Origin: Vibrio parahaemolyticus
Lineage (GTDB): Bacteria; Pseudomonadota; Gammaproteobacteria; Enterobacterales; Vibrionaceae
Direction: 5' to 3'
Length of the DNA: 64,000 bases
Assembly (NCBI RefSeq): GCF_900460535.1
Contig: NZ_UHIL01000002.1
Location: 558,001 to 622,000, forward strand
The translations under genes and the position numbers were made by a program. The number at the start of each line of letters is the position of its first letter. Position 1 is the first letter of the stretch. Under the pieces are notes generated by a model that searched no databases, was not told the origin of the DNA, and saw only the letters and a list, made by a program, of their open reading frames with translations. Shown here piece after piece: positions 47,958-57,800 of this stretch.

Positions 47958-49268
47958 TTAATTTGCTAAAGGCTCATGCTTCGCAGCAATCAGACCGTAA
48001 GCACTCCAGCCTAGGAAGGTTACGATAGAGCCCCACATCATCGCTTCGTAGCCGGAGCCGTAAAGCGCGTAGAAGCTGTACAGAGAGCCAATCAGAGCGA
48101 TAACGTTGGTGGTTTTCATCTCGCGCTCCGGCACGTGCGCCACTTGCTGCATGATGAAGATTGCGCCCATACATAGAATGTAAGGAATAACGTTTGTTAC
48201 TACCGCTAGGTTAACCAGCGCTTCGAACTGCTCGTTCAGCGTTGGAGAGATCGTCATTAGAGACAATACAGATTGGATAATAGTAATCGCGATCATACCT
48301 TTGATTGGCGTACCACGTTTGTCCACTTGAGAGAACAATTTAGGGAAGAAGCCAGCATCAGAAGACGATTTGAACACTGACGCGATAGTGAATTGCCACC
48401 CCAATAGAGAGCCCGCACAAGCCAATACCGCCATACCCGCAACCACTTTACCAGCGGCTGAACCTAGCATCACTGTCCATACGGTTGAGAATGGTGCTGT
48501 AGATGCAGCAAGCTCAGAGTTTGCAACGATACCAGAACAGATGTTTGTCGATACAATGTAAACCACAGCCGCGATTAGTGTACCGCCCAGTACTGCGATT
48601 GGTACGTTCTTCTCTGGGTTTTCTACCGCTTCAGAGTTCGCACAAGCTGATTCAAGACCAAGGAATGCCCATAGCGTCATCGCAATAGAAGCACTCACTG
48701 CTTCACCAAATGGCAAGCTGTGTGGGTTCCAAGCTTCAATGTACATGGTTGGGTTAAACCAGAACCAACCAACAATACCCAATGAACACACTGGTAGGAT
48801 TACGCCCCACACGGTGAATGTACCAATTTGACCTGTGATTTTCGCACCACCGAAGTTAGCGAAAGTACAAATCCAAAGAATAGCGATGGTGTACAAACAG
48901 GTTTCGACCGGAGATAGGGTCACTTCAAAGAATGCGGAGCCGTAACCCACACAAGTAATCGCGATCGCAATGTTCGCAATAAGGAGCGACAAACCGTAAG
49001 TCCAGCCCGCCATAAATGCACCCGATTTACCGAATGCATAAGACGCGTAACCGTTCATACCACCGTCACGTTTACTAAAGCGACCACATTTTGCGAACAC
49101 GTAAGCCAACGCCAAAGAGCCCGCCGCCGTGATCAGCCAAGACAACACAGAAATGGTGCCCACTTGCGCCAGTTTACTTGGCAGCATGATGATGCCGGAG
49201 CCGGCCATGTTGATGAATGTCAGAATGGTTAACTGCACCACCGACATTTTTTTAGTTTCAGTACTCAT
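47958..49268 (-). CDS. potE: Putrescine:ornithine antiporter PotE
   Basis: A 436-residue APC-family transporter with about 12 helices. The N-terminal TILTFINMAGSGIIMLPSKLAQVG and WTYGLSLLIANIAIAITCVGYG segments match PotE, and the length agrees with E. coli PotE (439). It exchanges external ornithine for internal putrescine. It lies 61 bp downstream of speF on the same strand, and the pair forms the inducible ornithine decarboxylase acid-response unit that consumes protons. GGAG precedes the ATG. Confidence 0.93.
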   Translation of the reverse strand: MSTETKKMSVVQLTILTFINMAGSGIIMLPSKLAQVGTISVLSWLITAAGSLALAYVFAKCGRFSKRDGGMNGYASYAFGKSGAFMAGWTYGLSLLIANIAIAITCVGYGSAFFEVTLSPVETCLYTIAILWICTFANFGGAKITGQIGTFTVWGVILPVCSLGIVGWFWFNPTMYIEAWNPHSLPFGEAVSASIAMTLWAFLGLESACANSEAVENPEKNVPIAVLGGTLIAAVVYIVSTNICSGIVANSELAASTAPFSTVWTVMLGSAAGKVVAGMAVLACAGSLLGWQFTIASVFKSSSDAGFFPKLFSQVDKRGTPIKGMIAITIIQSVLSLMTISPTLNEQFEALVNLAVVTNVIPYILCMGAIFIMQQVAHVPEREMKTTNVIALIGSLYSFYALYGSGYEAMMWGSIVTFLGWSAYGLIAAKHEPLAN

Positions 49269-49329
49269 AAATTATTCTCCACGAATAAGCGGTTCGCACC
49301 GACGCCGGAGCGTGGTGCGAACGGGTAGA

Positions 49330-51510
49330 TTAATCTTTTAGGACATAACAATGTGCGGTAGTGCGACCGTTAACATCTTCAAGGTACACACCTTGAATTT
49401 CTGGCGCGAAGCCTGGGAAGCGGTTAATACCTTCTTCTAGAGATAGGAAGTAATCCACCACGTGTGGGGTCCAGATTTCACCAGTGATCACACAGATGAT
49501 GCCTGGAGGGTAAGGAAGTGCACCCTCAGCGGCTACGCGACCAACGGCCTCTTTAAGTGGTAGGTAATCGCATTCACCACGGAAGTATTTGCGTGTCGCC
49601 ACGTCTGGTTTGTGAACCATTTGTGGGAAGTACTCGCTGCGGAACATCGCTTTTTGTAGCTGTTTCACGTTCAGCTCTTTGTACATGTCATGCATTTCCT
49701 GACATAGCTGACGGATGGTGTAGCCACGGTAGCGTTCTTTATTCGCTTCGTAGACGCTTGGAAGTACGATACTTAGAGGCGCATCATCACGGATGAATTT
49801 TTCGAATCGGTTAATTTGAGCCACAAGGTGACGGATCTTACCCATATCTTCCGCAGGAGTGAGTAGGAACAAGATAGAGTTCAAGTCACACTTCTCAGGG
49901 ATGATGCCGTTTTCACGAAGGAAGTTCGCCAATAGCGTTGCAGGAATACCGAAATCTGCGTAACTGCCGTCTTCTGCAATACCCGCAGTAGTTAGCAACA
50001 ATTTACATGGGTCAACGAAGTATTGACCTTCACCGTAACCTTCAAATTTGTGCCAGCTTGCGTTTGGCTCAAACATGAAGAATTTCTTATTCGTTGCGAT
50101 CACGTCAGTGTCGTAGCTGCCCCAAGGTTGACCTTCGACTTCGTCTGGAATGAACGGACGAATCAATTCACAACTCTTAAGGATTTCTTTACGCGCTTCG
50201 ATACCAGTCTTAACCGCATCACGCCATAAACGCAAACCTGCTTCGCCATCGTGGATCTTCGCGTTCACATCAAGCGCAGAGAACAGTGCGTAGAATGGTG
50301 AAGTCGATGCGTGCATCATAAACGCGTTGTTAAAGCGTTTGTGGTTACAGTAACGAGCTTGACCTTTGATATGGCGGTCTTTTTTGTGGATTTGCGATGT
50401 TTGAGAGAAGCCAGCTTGTTGTTTGTGAACAGACTGAGTCACGATCACACCTGCGTCTTCTGGTTTCAAATCCAGCAGCAGTGGTGAACAATCTTTCATC
50501 ATAGGGATGAACTGCTCATAGCCAACCCACGCAGAGTCAAACAGGATGTAGTCACAAAGATGACCGATCTTATCCATCACGTAGCGAGCGTTATAGATAG
50601 TACCGTCGTAAGTACCAAGCTGGATAATAGCAAGACGGAAAGGACGTTCATCGCGTGCACGTTCTGGATCCACTTTCGCGATTTGAGCACGAATGTATTC
50701 TTCATCGAAACAGTGCTCATCCATACCACCGATGAAGCCCCAAGGGTTACGCGCCGTTTCTAAGTAAACTGGCATACCACCCGCTTGAATTAACGCACCG
50801 TGGTGGTTCGATTTGTGGTTGTTACGGTCGAACAGTACCAAGTCACCTTCAGTTACTAGCGCGTTACACACCACTTTGTTTGAAGCAGAAGTACCGTTGA
50901 GTACGAAGTAAGTTTTGTCCGCGTTAAATACTTTTGCAGCGTGCGCTTGCGCTTGGTGTGCAGAACCTTCGTGGATCAGCAAGTCACCTAAATCCACGTC
51001 CGCGTTACACAAGTCACTACGGAACAGGTTTTCGCCGAAGAAATCGTAGAATTGTTTACCAGCTGGGTGTTTTTTGAAGAACTGACCACCTTGGTGTCCC
51101 GGACAGTCAAACGCTGAGTTACCCATCTCAACATAGTGCGTTAATTGCTTGAAGAAAGGAGGAAGCAGACGACATTCGTACTTGGTTACCGCTTCGTTGA
51201 TTTGACGACAGTAGTACTCAATAGATTGTCTTTCTAAATCGATAACGCCAGTTAGCCAAACATAATCTTCTGCCGAAACTGGGTTTTCATCCGTTACTAA
51301 GAAAACTGGAATACCGTAACCCGTTTCAGAAATCATTTTATGCAGACCTGCTTTAATGTCTGCTGAAGTAATAATAGCTGCACCAACGTCGGTTAATTCA
51401 ACTTGCTCTAAAGGTTGTAAATGACGATTAAATTGTTCATCTAAAGATTCAGCTAATAAACTGAAGTCTTCTGGCATGTAATTACTAACACCTATAATTA
51501 AACGTTTCAT
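49330..51510 (-). CDS. speF: Inducible ornithine decarboxylase SpeF
   Basis: A 726-residue fold-type I PLP decarboxylase (E. coli SpeF 732). It has an N-terminal CheY-like wing domain (1-110), a catalytic domain with the PLP-binding Lys in TQSVHKQQAGFSQ, GHQGG and FFGENLFRSD, and a C-terminal domain ending in EDVNGRTTAHCYV. It converts ornithine to putrescine with CO2 release. It heads the speF-potE operon. In E. coli the operon is controlled by the SpeFL arrest peptide; no convincing equivalent was found here in the about 410-bp upstream region. The ribosome site is weak. Confidence 0.95.
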   Translation of the reverse strand: MKRLIIGVSNYMPEDFSLLAESLDEQFNRHLQPLEQVELTDVGAAIITSADIKAGLHKMISETGYGIPVFLVTDENPVSAEDYVWLTGVIDLERQSIEYYCRQINEAVTKYECRLLPPFFKQLTHYVEMGNSAFDCPGHQGGQFFKKHPAGKQFYDFFGENLFRSDLCNADVDLGDLLIHEGSAHQAQAHAAKVFNADKTYFVLNGTSASNKVVCNALVTEGDLVLFDRNNHKSNHHGALIQAGGMPVYLETARNPWGFIGGMDEHCFDEEYIRAQIAKVDPERARDERPFRLAIIQLGTYDGTIYNARYVMDKIGHLCDYILFDSAWVGYEQFIPMMKDCSPLLLDLKPEDAGVIVTQSVHKQQAGFSQTSQIHKKDRHIKGQARYCNHKRFNNAFMMHASTSPFYALFSALDVNAKIHDGEAGLRLWRDAVKTGIEARKEILKSCELIRPFIPDEVEGQPWGSYDTDVIATNKKFFMFEPNASWHKFEGYGEGQYFVDPCKLLLTTAGIAEDGSYADFGIPATLLANFLRENGIIPEKCDLNSILFLLTPAEDMGKIRHLVAQINRFEKFIRDDAPLSIVLPSVYEANKERYRGYTIRQLCQEMHDMYKELNVKQLQKAMFRSEYFPQMVHKPDVATRKYFRGECDYLPLKEAVGRVAAEGALPYPPGIICVITGEIWTPHVVDYFLSLEEGINRFPGFAPEIQGVYLEDVNGRTTAHCYVLKD

Positions 51511-51860
51511 TTGGAATATCTCTTTTTTGTTCTTTAAAATTGACAGGTACAGATATTACAAACGAAAACGATATTTAAAATTCAAAAAACAAATTTCGTG
51601 ATTAAATTTTCATATTTAAAAGTCTTATTTTCTCGAATTAAAATTTCGCGATCTTCATCACTTTCCAATTGATAGCCCAATGATATTGAAACCAGGCTTA
51701 AAAGGAAAAATAATTAAAAATTGTGTGACCACAGCCATTGTTGTTAGAAATAAAATATCAAGAAAATAAATTTTTGAGATTTCTATCACTATATAATTAG
51801 TAGGACTATATTATTAGGGATAATATATATTTTAATTTTAACTAAATTTAAACACATAAT
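51511..51860. other. AT-rich region upstream of speF
   Basis: Very AT-rich with long A/T tracts, and presumably the speF promoter and leader. A 26-codon frame on the minus strand (51738-51658) has no ribosome site and no resemblance to SpeFL. Confidence 0.5.
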
Positions 51861-51896
51861 AAAAAAGCCATCAACACATGTATTGATGGCTTTTTA
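51861..51896. terminator. Terminator of the XRE/zinc-ribbon gene
   Basis: A stem AAAAAGCCATCAA/TTGATGGCTTTTT with T-runs on both strands. Confidence 0.88.
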
Positions 51897-51920
51897 CTTT
51901 AGGTGCAAAGGAAACACAAT

Positions 51921-52367
51921 TCAATTAAATAAATGACTATCTAGCTTTACGCCATTGTTGGACCACTGTTGATAGCGTTTTACCGCGATACCAGACGAGT
52001 ACATGGTATGCTTACAATCCATGCACTCGACAAAGTACAGCCCGCTCATTCCTGCCATAACGTGCAGTCTACGGCTATCGCAACGCTTACAGGACAAGCG
52101 TTGCACCTTAGAGTTCACATCTATGCGTCGGGCAAAGTTAAGAGTCTCATGAGAGCAAAGGGCTTCCACTGCGCTTTCCTTGAACGGATGCTCACTGAGT
52201 AAATGATTGATGGCGTAATCGTACACCGGGGGAATCGAAGATTTGCCACTTTCAATATTGGTTATCTTAGCTACGGAAACTCCCAACAAAGACGCAAACT
52301 CCGCTTTGCTGTATTCCAAGATGAACCTTGAAGAGATGAACTTATCTGCACTAATGATTCTCAACAT
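51921..52367 (-). CDS. XRE-type HTH regulator with C-terminal zinc ribbon
   Basis: A protein of about 148 residues. Residues 10-60 form a Cro/C1-type helix-turn-helix (FILEYSKAEFASLLGVSVAK ... NIESGKSSIPP). Residues about 97-140 carry a four-Cys zinc ribbon (SCKRCDSRR ... FVECMDCKHTMY). The ATG at 52367 is preferred because the protein then begins right before the HTH; a longer frame to 52469 adds a hydrophobic, atypical leader. I do not recognise a named family. It is single, 410 bp from speF and flanked by AT-rich spacers; its target is unknown and self-regulation is a fair guess. Confidence 0.75.
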   Translation of the reverse strand: MLRIISADKFISSRFILEYSKAEFASLLGVSVAKITNIESGKSSIPPVYDYAINHLLSEHPFKESAVEALCSHETLNFARRIDVNSKVQRLSCKRCDSRRLHVMAGMSGLYFVECMDCKHTMYSSGIAVKRYQQWSNNGVKLDSHLFN

Positions 52368-53032
52368 ACACAAATCTCTAATAGAAATAAAACAGAGCAA
52401 ATGGAATATGCTCCATTTTCTGTTGAAACATGTAATGAAAAAGTTACTTCCGAATGTTTTTATACGCATAGTATGCGCTATTTTTATTTGCTTATTATCT
52501 TGCGCCTAATTAAGAATAAAATCAACAAATCAAATATTAAACCAAAAATAGAAATTTAGATTTAGAGGTACAAATTTTAATTAATATTATTAGATAAAGT
52601 AATGAGTGTATTTTTTAGCCTTTTATTTATAGCCACGAAATTAATTTCCAATTCCAGTTAATTAGATATTGGAAATGTTTGATTTGAGCTTAATAACCAT
52701 CTCTGAAACAGGGGGGATTCCCCTCCATTTTTAGGTTTCACTAGAAAGTCTGAACTAAACGTACAAAATCTGTTGAGAAATCGAATAAATAATATGCAAA
52801 TGAATAAATTAAGATCTTCGCAACACTCAACTATGACCGCTTGGCCATGTTTGCAGCGTTAGTACATATAGAAGCGAACATCGTGATTCAGGACTCGATG
52901 CGATGAGAAAACACGCAAACGTCTTAAAAACGGTGTACTCGTCTCTATATAGAGATTCTTGTAAAAACAGGGATGGGAAGAGAGAGGGTGGCATCGCCTA
53001 GAGGAGCTTGCCAGTAGCTGTTATCAGGCAAT
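52368..53032. other. AT-rich intergenic region with inverted repeats
   Basis: No gene is supported. It holds a 9-bp inverted repeat ATTTCCAAT/ATTGGAAAT (52644-52652, 52668-52676), an 11-bp near-palindrome GGGGATTCCCC (52713-52723) and a perfect 14-bp palindrome TCTCTATATAGAGA (52942-52955). These are possible operators or RNA stems. Confidence 0.5.
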
Positions 53033-53056
53033 AAAAAAGCCTCATTACTGAGGCTC
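53033..53056 (-). terminator. Terminator of the Sel1-repeat gene
   Basis: A stem AGCCTCA/TGAGGCT precedes a run of T on the minus strand. Confidence 0.82.
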
Positions 53057-53064
53057 TTCGAAGA

Positions 53065-54261
53065 TTAAGGTTGTAAAAAATTCTGCGTAAAATCGAGCAC
53101 ATCTTTGGAAGGCGTTTTCTGCTCAGGTGGTTTCGCTGATTGATCTTCTGTTGTGACCGTTGTCATATCCGGTTCGAAGTTCAGCTCCGTCGTCTCTTCC
53201 CACGTATTCGCCCCAGATTTGTGCTCGTCACTTAACACTTCGTTAAGCTCTTCTTCGCCAGGGAAATATACGTCACGTTTGTAAACCTTGTTCAGCGCAC
53301 GAATGATCGAGTGCTTTTTCACCATGCCAGATGCGAGCTTTCTTTGCAGAGGCTTCGCAATGGATTGAAGTCCAACCACCACATCCACACCGATGTTCGC
53401 CGCCACTTCATCGCGAAGGACGCGAGCTGGTTGATAACCCATATTGGCAGAAAGAAACAACCAAACATACGCAATCGCATTGCCTGTTTTGCCTCTGTCT
53501 TTCCATGCTTCGCCTGCATGGTACATCGCTTCTGCGCTGCCGCCCTCAGCAGCACGTTCCAGCCAATAGCAACCTTTCACCATGCTCTTGTCTGCGCCAA
53601 TGCCGTTTAGATAACACAAGCCGACTTGAATTTTGCCTTCTGCACTGTCTTTTTCTGCCGCTTTCATAAACCAGTAAAGCGCATCGGCTTTATGGCCTGA
53701 AGTATTTTCAGGCGAGAGCTGCCACTCTCCCATGTAAAGCATCGCAGCAACGCAACCTTCTTCGGCCGCCGTCTCGATGAGTTGATGGCCTTTCGGGATG
53801 TTCTTCTCTACCCCTCGACCAAACACCAGTGCTTTACCTGTCGTGAACTTCGCTTCAATATCACCTTCCATGCCCGCGATGGCAGTTCGCCAGAAGTTCG
53901 CTTGCTCTTTTAAGATCACATCTTCTCGCATTCGCTCACTAAGACGCACAATGCCGTACATGCCTGTCACGTTATCCAACTTCGCCGCTTTGTCGTACCA
54001 ATACAGCGCTTGTCGAACGTTGTCCCGCTCAGCTTCTTTCGCTAAAAACAAAATCGTCGGGATGTGGCCAGTTTCTGCTTTAAACTCACGCTCTTTGCGT
54101 TCTTGCTCGCGCGCCTTTTGCATCGCTTTGCGATACGCAGCTTCACGCGCTTTCCTCTCGGTCTCCAGCCGTTGCCTTCGCATCGACAATGAGATCATCC
54201 AAACAAATATCAGGACGAGTGAAAGGCCAGTTGCCGCAATGGCAATGCCCATACTACTCAT
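53065..54261 (-). CDS. Membrane-anchored Sel1-like repeat protein
   Basis: A 398-residue protein. An N-terminal membrane helix (IAIAATGLSLVLIFVWMISL) is followed by a strongly charged Arg/Lys/Glu helix (about 27-65), then Sel1/TPR-like repeats (DNVRQALYWYDKAAKLDNVTGMY type; GHQLIETAAEEGCVAAMLYM; DALYWFMKAAEKDSAEGKIQ; CYWLERAAEGGSAEAMYHA). A low-complexity acidic C-terminus closes it. Such proteins are usually protein-protein adaptors. GAGG precedes the ATG. It is single and divergent from pulA, and nothing in the context assigns a partner. Confidence 0.85.
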   Translation of the reverse strand: MSSMGIAIAATGLSLVLIFVWMISLSMRRQRLETERKAREAAYRKAMQKAREQERKEREFKAETGHIPTILFLAKEAERDNVRQALYWYDKAAKLDNVTGMYGIVRLSERMREDVILKEQANFWRTAIAGMEGDIEAKFTTGKALVFGRGVEKNIPKGHQLIETAAEEGCVAAMLYMGEWQLSPENTSGHKADALYWFMKAAEKDSAEGKIQVGLCYLNGIGADKSMVKGCYWLERAAEGGSAEAMYHAGEAWKDRGKTGNAIAYVWLFLSANMGYQPARVLRDEVAANIGVDVVVGLQSIAKPLQRKLASGMVKKHSIIRALNKVYKRDVYFPGEEELNEVLSDEHKSGANTWEETTELNFEPDMTTVTTEDQSAKPPEQKTPSKDVLDFTQNFLQP

Positions 54262-54496
54262 AGATAGCCTCTTTTTTAGTCAGGGCCCAAATGAACTCCC
54301 TACCGGGGAGTCTTGAAAATCACATGCCGACCAATATCGGCAGCCTTTATTATACAACGACCATTACCGCAAAATCTGAAGCTTCTAAGTGTCTGTTGGC
54401 GTTATTTTATTCAATATCAGCGTAACTTATTTTTAAAGGCGAAATATTACCCCATTTTTTATAGAAGTTAATCACAGTTTTGGGGCTGAGATATTC

Positions 54497-54526
54497 TCCT
54501 CCCCTATCATCCCCCCTTACTCCTCC
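54497..54526 (+). promoter_or_regulatory. Candidate MalT-box array upstream of pulA
   Basis: Three cores, TCCTCC at 54497, TCATCC at 54507 and TCCTCC at 54521, read as GGAGGA, GGATGA, GGAGGA on the minus strand. The middle box (GGGGGATGAT) and the 54497 box (GGGGAGGAGA) agree well with GGGGA(T/G)GAGG. This is the clearest MalT signature in the window. Confidence 0.7.
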
Positions 54527-54591
54527 TATAAAAATTTACATTTTGATGGTGTGCGGCATATCTCACTATGCGACCGTTTTATTATTTATTT

Positions 54592-54607
54592 TGTGAACAA
54601 AATCGAC
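54592..54607 (+). promoter_or_regulatory. Weak CRP-like site upstream of pulA
   Basis: TGTGAACAAAATCGAC has a perfect left half and a degenerate right half (TCGAC for TCACA). The rest of 54262-54804 has no gene. Confidence 0.3.
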
Positions 54608-54804
54608 TGTGACAGAAAATTTTCACTTGTAAAAAACTTAACAGCCTGCTCTCACATTTTGCTGATGATTCAGTGTATTAGCATCTAGTTGAACATTTCC
54701 TTTTCGGCATCTTGCCCCAAATAGGGCGTGTAGCGCTTCGAGCTTTAGAGCCACGAAATACCGCACGTCCGTTATATCAATTCAATAACAATGGATTTGT
54801 AAAC

Positions 54805-57800
54805 GTGGACAATAAAACATTCAAATTATCAACGATTGCCAAAACCGTACTGCCTTTGATTTCCATCGCGGTCATCAGCGGTTGTGGCAGCGATAGCACA
54901 AGCGACGACACCACGAACCCAGGCTCTGGCCTATACCCTGCGGGAGAGAACGAGGTTGTCATTTACTACAAGCGCGATATTGCATCCGCATCAACGGCAA
55001 GCGACTACAAAGGTTGGGGCCTGCACTTGTGGAACGGCGAAGGCTGTACCAGCACCGACTTAGAAGCCATGGGCATTGCTGGCACAGGTACGGACTGGTC
55101 TGCACCACGTCCATTCGACGGCATCAACGACACCTACGGCGCTTACTACGTACTGAAAGTGAACCCAGATGCGTCTGATCCGCACGAATGTATGAACTTC
55201 ATTCTGCACAAAGGCGATGAGAAAGCCTTCGGTAGCTCGAACTCAAAAGTGGAGCTGACCAAAATTGGCGAATCTAAAGGTCTATTTGGCTTCCACGGCA
55301 GCAGCGAGCTTTACTACGAGCCAATCGAAGAACGTCCAGTCGATATTGATGGTCAAAAAGCGCATTGGTTAGATGCCAACACTATCGCATGGGAAGCGGC
55401 AGCCAATGCTGATTCAATGAAGCTGTTCTACAGCTTGACCAACGACATCAAAATGGATGAAGACAAGCAAATATCTGGCGGTACAGCTGTTGAGCTGACC
55501 AAAGCGGGCGATTTGTCTGACGGTCTTAAATCTCGTTTCCGCCACCTTGCAAGCCTTCAAGCCGCTGGCATTGATGTGGACGATGCAACCCTACGTACGA
55601 TTCTGAAATCACAAATCGTCATGGTGGCTTACAACGCAAATGGCGACGTTATTTCTGCAACTGAAGTGCAAAAGCCGGGCGTTTTGGATGCGGTGTTTGC
55701 CGACTCCAAGGCAGGTAACGCAATTAGCCAAGAACTCGGTGCGATTGTGGAAGGCGGCGCAGCAACCTTCAAACTTTGGGCGCCAACAGCGCAAGACGTT
55801 GCTCTGATCATCTATGACGAGAATCTGAAAGAAGAAACAACCGTTGCGATGAAAGAAGATTCAGCAACTGGTATCTGGGTTTCTGAAGCGCAAAGCAACG
55901 TCGTCAACAAATACTACCGTTACAAAGTTAAAGTTTACCACCCAACAACGGGCGTCATCGAAACTCGCTTGGTCACAGATCCATATTCTCTGAGCTTGTC
56001 GAAAAATTCGATGTACTCTCAAGTGATCGATTTGGATGATCCAAGCTTGATGCCACAAGGCTGGAGCGACTACGAACGGCCAACCGTTAAAAAAGATGAA
56101 GACCACGTACTTTACGAATCACACCTTCGTGACTTCAGCTTTAACGATACAAAAGGCACCAAAGAATACAACGGTAAGTACTTAGCACTCACAGAAGCAG
56201 ACCGCGAATCGGTCTCTCACTTGCAAGCACTAAAAGACGCAGGTTTAACAACGCTTCACATCCTGCCAGCGTTCGATATTGCTACGGTTGATGAAGAAGC
56301 GGCGAACCGCGTCGATATTACTGACACCGTAGGTAAATTGTGTGGCATCAAACCAGAAGCGTCTGTCTGTGACGAAGTTGATGGCGCGAAAGTGATTGAA
56401 GATGTGCTGAACAGCTACGATCCAGCCACCGGTTCTGCGCAAGCACTGATGAACGATTTGCGCATGCTAGACAGCTTCAACTGGGGTTACGACCCATTCC
56501 ATTACACGGTGCCAGAAGGCAGCTACGCGACCGATCCAAACGGCTCAAAACGTATTCTTGAGTTCCGTGAAATGGTGCAAGCAACGCACAAAATGAAGCT
56601 GAAGCTGATCATGGACGTGGTGTACAACCACACCAATGCCTCTGGCATTAACGACAAATCCGTTCTAGATAAAATCGTCCCAGGGTACTACCACCGTCTT
56701 AACGTCAACACTGGCGGCGTAGAAAACTCAACCTGTTGTGACAACACTGCAACAGAAAACTTGATGATGGGTAAACTGATGGTTGACTCATTGAAAGTGT
56801 GGGCGGACGACTACAAAGTTGACGGTTTCCGTTTCGACTTAATGGGCCACCAGCCAAAAGATGTGATGGTCTACGCGCTTGAGCAAATCCGCAAGATTGA
56901 CGAAAACACCTTGTTCTACGGTGAAGGTTGGGACTTCGGTGAAGTGTCTAACAACGCTCGTTTTGATCAAGCCACTCAGCTAAACATGGCTGGCACTGAA
57001 ATCGGTACGTTCTCGGATCGTCTGCGTGACGCTGTTCGTGGCGGCAGCCCATTTGATGGCGGTGTCGATTCAGAAGGTAAGCACCCACTTCGCTTCAACC
57101 AAGGTTTTGGTAACGCGGCTTACGCGAATGAAGAAACCAAAGTGGATGCAGAATCAGTGAATGGTCGTCTACACAACCAAGATTTGGTTCGTCTAGGCAT
57201 GGCGGGTAACTTGGCTGACTTCGTTCTTCTAGACTACAAAGGCGACACAAAACTAGGTAAGAACGTTGATTACAATGGTGCGCCAGCAGGCTACACAAAA
57301 GTGCCATCAGAAAACATCTCGTACGTGTCTAAGCACGATAACCAAACACTGTGGGATAACAACGCGTACAAGATTGCGACTGCGACTCCTTCTGCAGATC
57401 GTGCACGCATGCAATCTGTCTCGCTATCAACAGTAATGCTTGGCCAAGGTATCCCATTCATCCACATGGGTTCTGAGCTTCTGCGTTCTAAATCGATGCA
57501 GCGCGACTCTTACGATTCTGGTGACTGGTTCAACCGCGTCTTCTTTGACGGCAGTGACAACAACTGGAACGTAGGTCTGCCTCGTGAAGACAAAGACGGC
57601 GCAAACTGGGAGCTGATCAAGAAGATCGTTTCTGATACGACAGCGAATCCAGATACAACCGACATTGAGCTAACCAAACAACAATTCCTAGAACTACTAA
57701 AAATCCGTAGTTCAAGTGAACTGTTCCGCTTAGATACCGCTCAAGAAGTCATGAACCGTGTTGACTTCCGCAACGTTGGTAAAGACCAAGTGGAAGGCTT

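Noticed and set aside
51658..51738. 26-codon minus-strand frame upstream of speF as a SpeFL-like arrest peptide
   Set aside because: It has no Shine-Dalgarno sequence and no resemblance to the E. coli SpeFL C-terminus; its hydrophobic composition reflects AT-rich DNA.
52711..52735. GGGGGGATTCCCCTCC followed by T as a plus-strand terminator
   Set aside because: The stem is only four or five bases, no plus-strand gene precedes it and the T-run is short.
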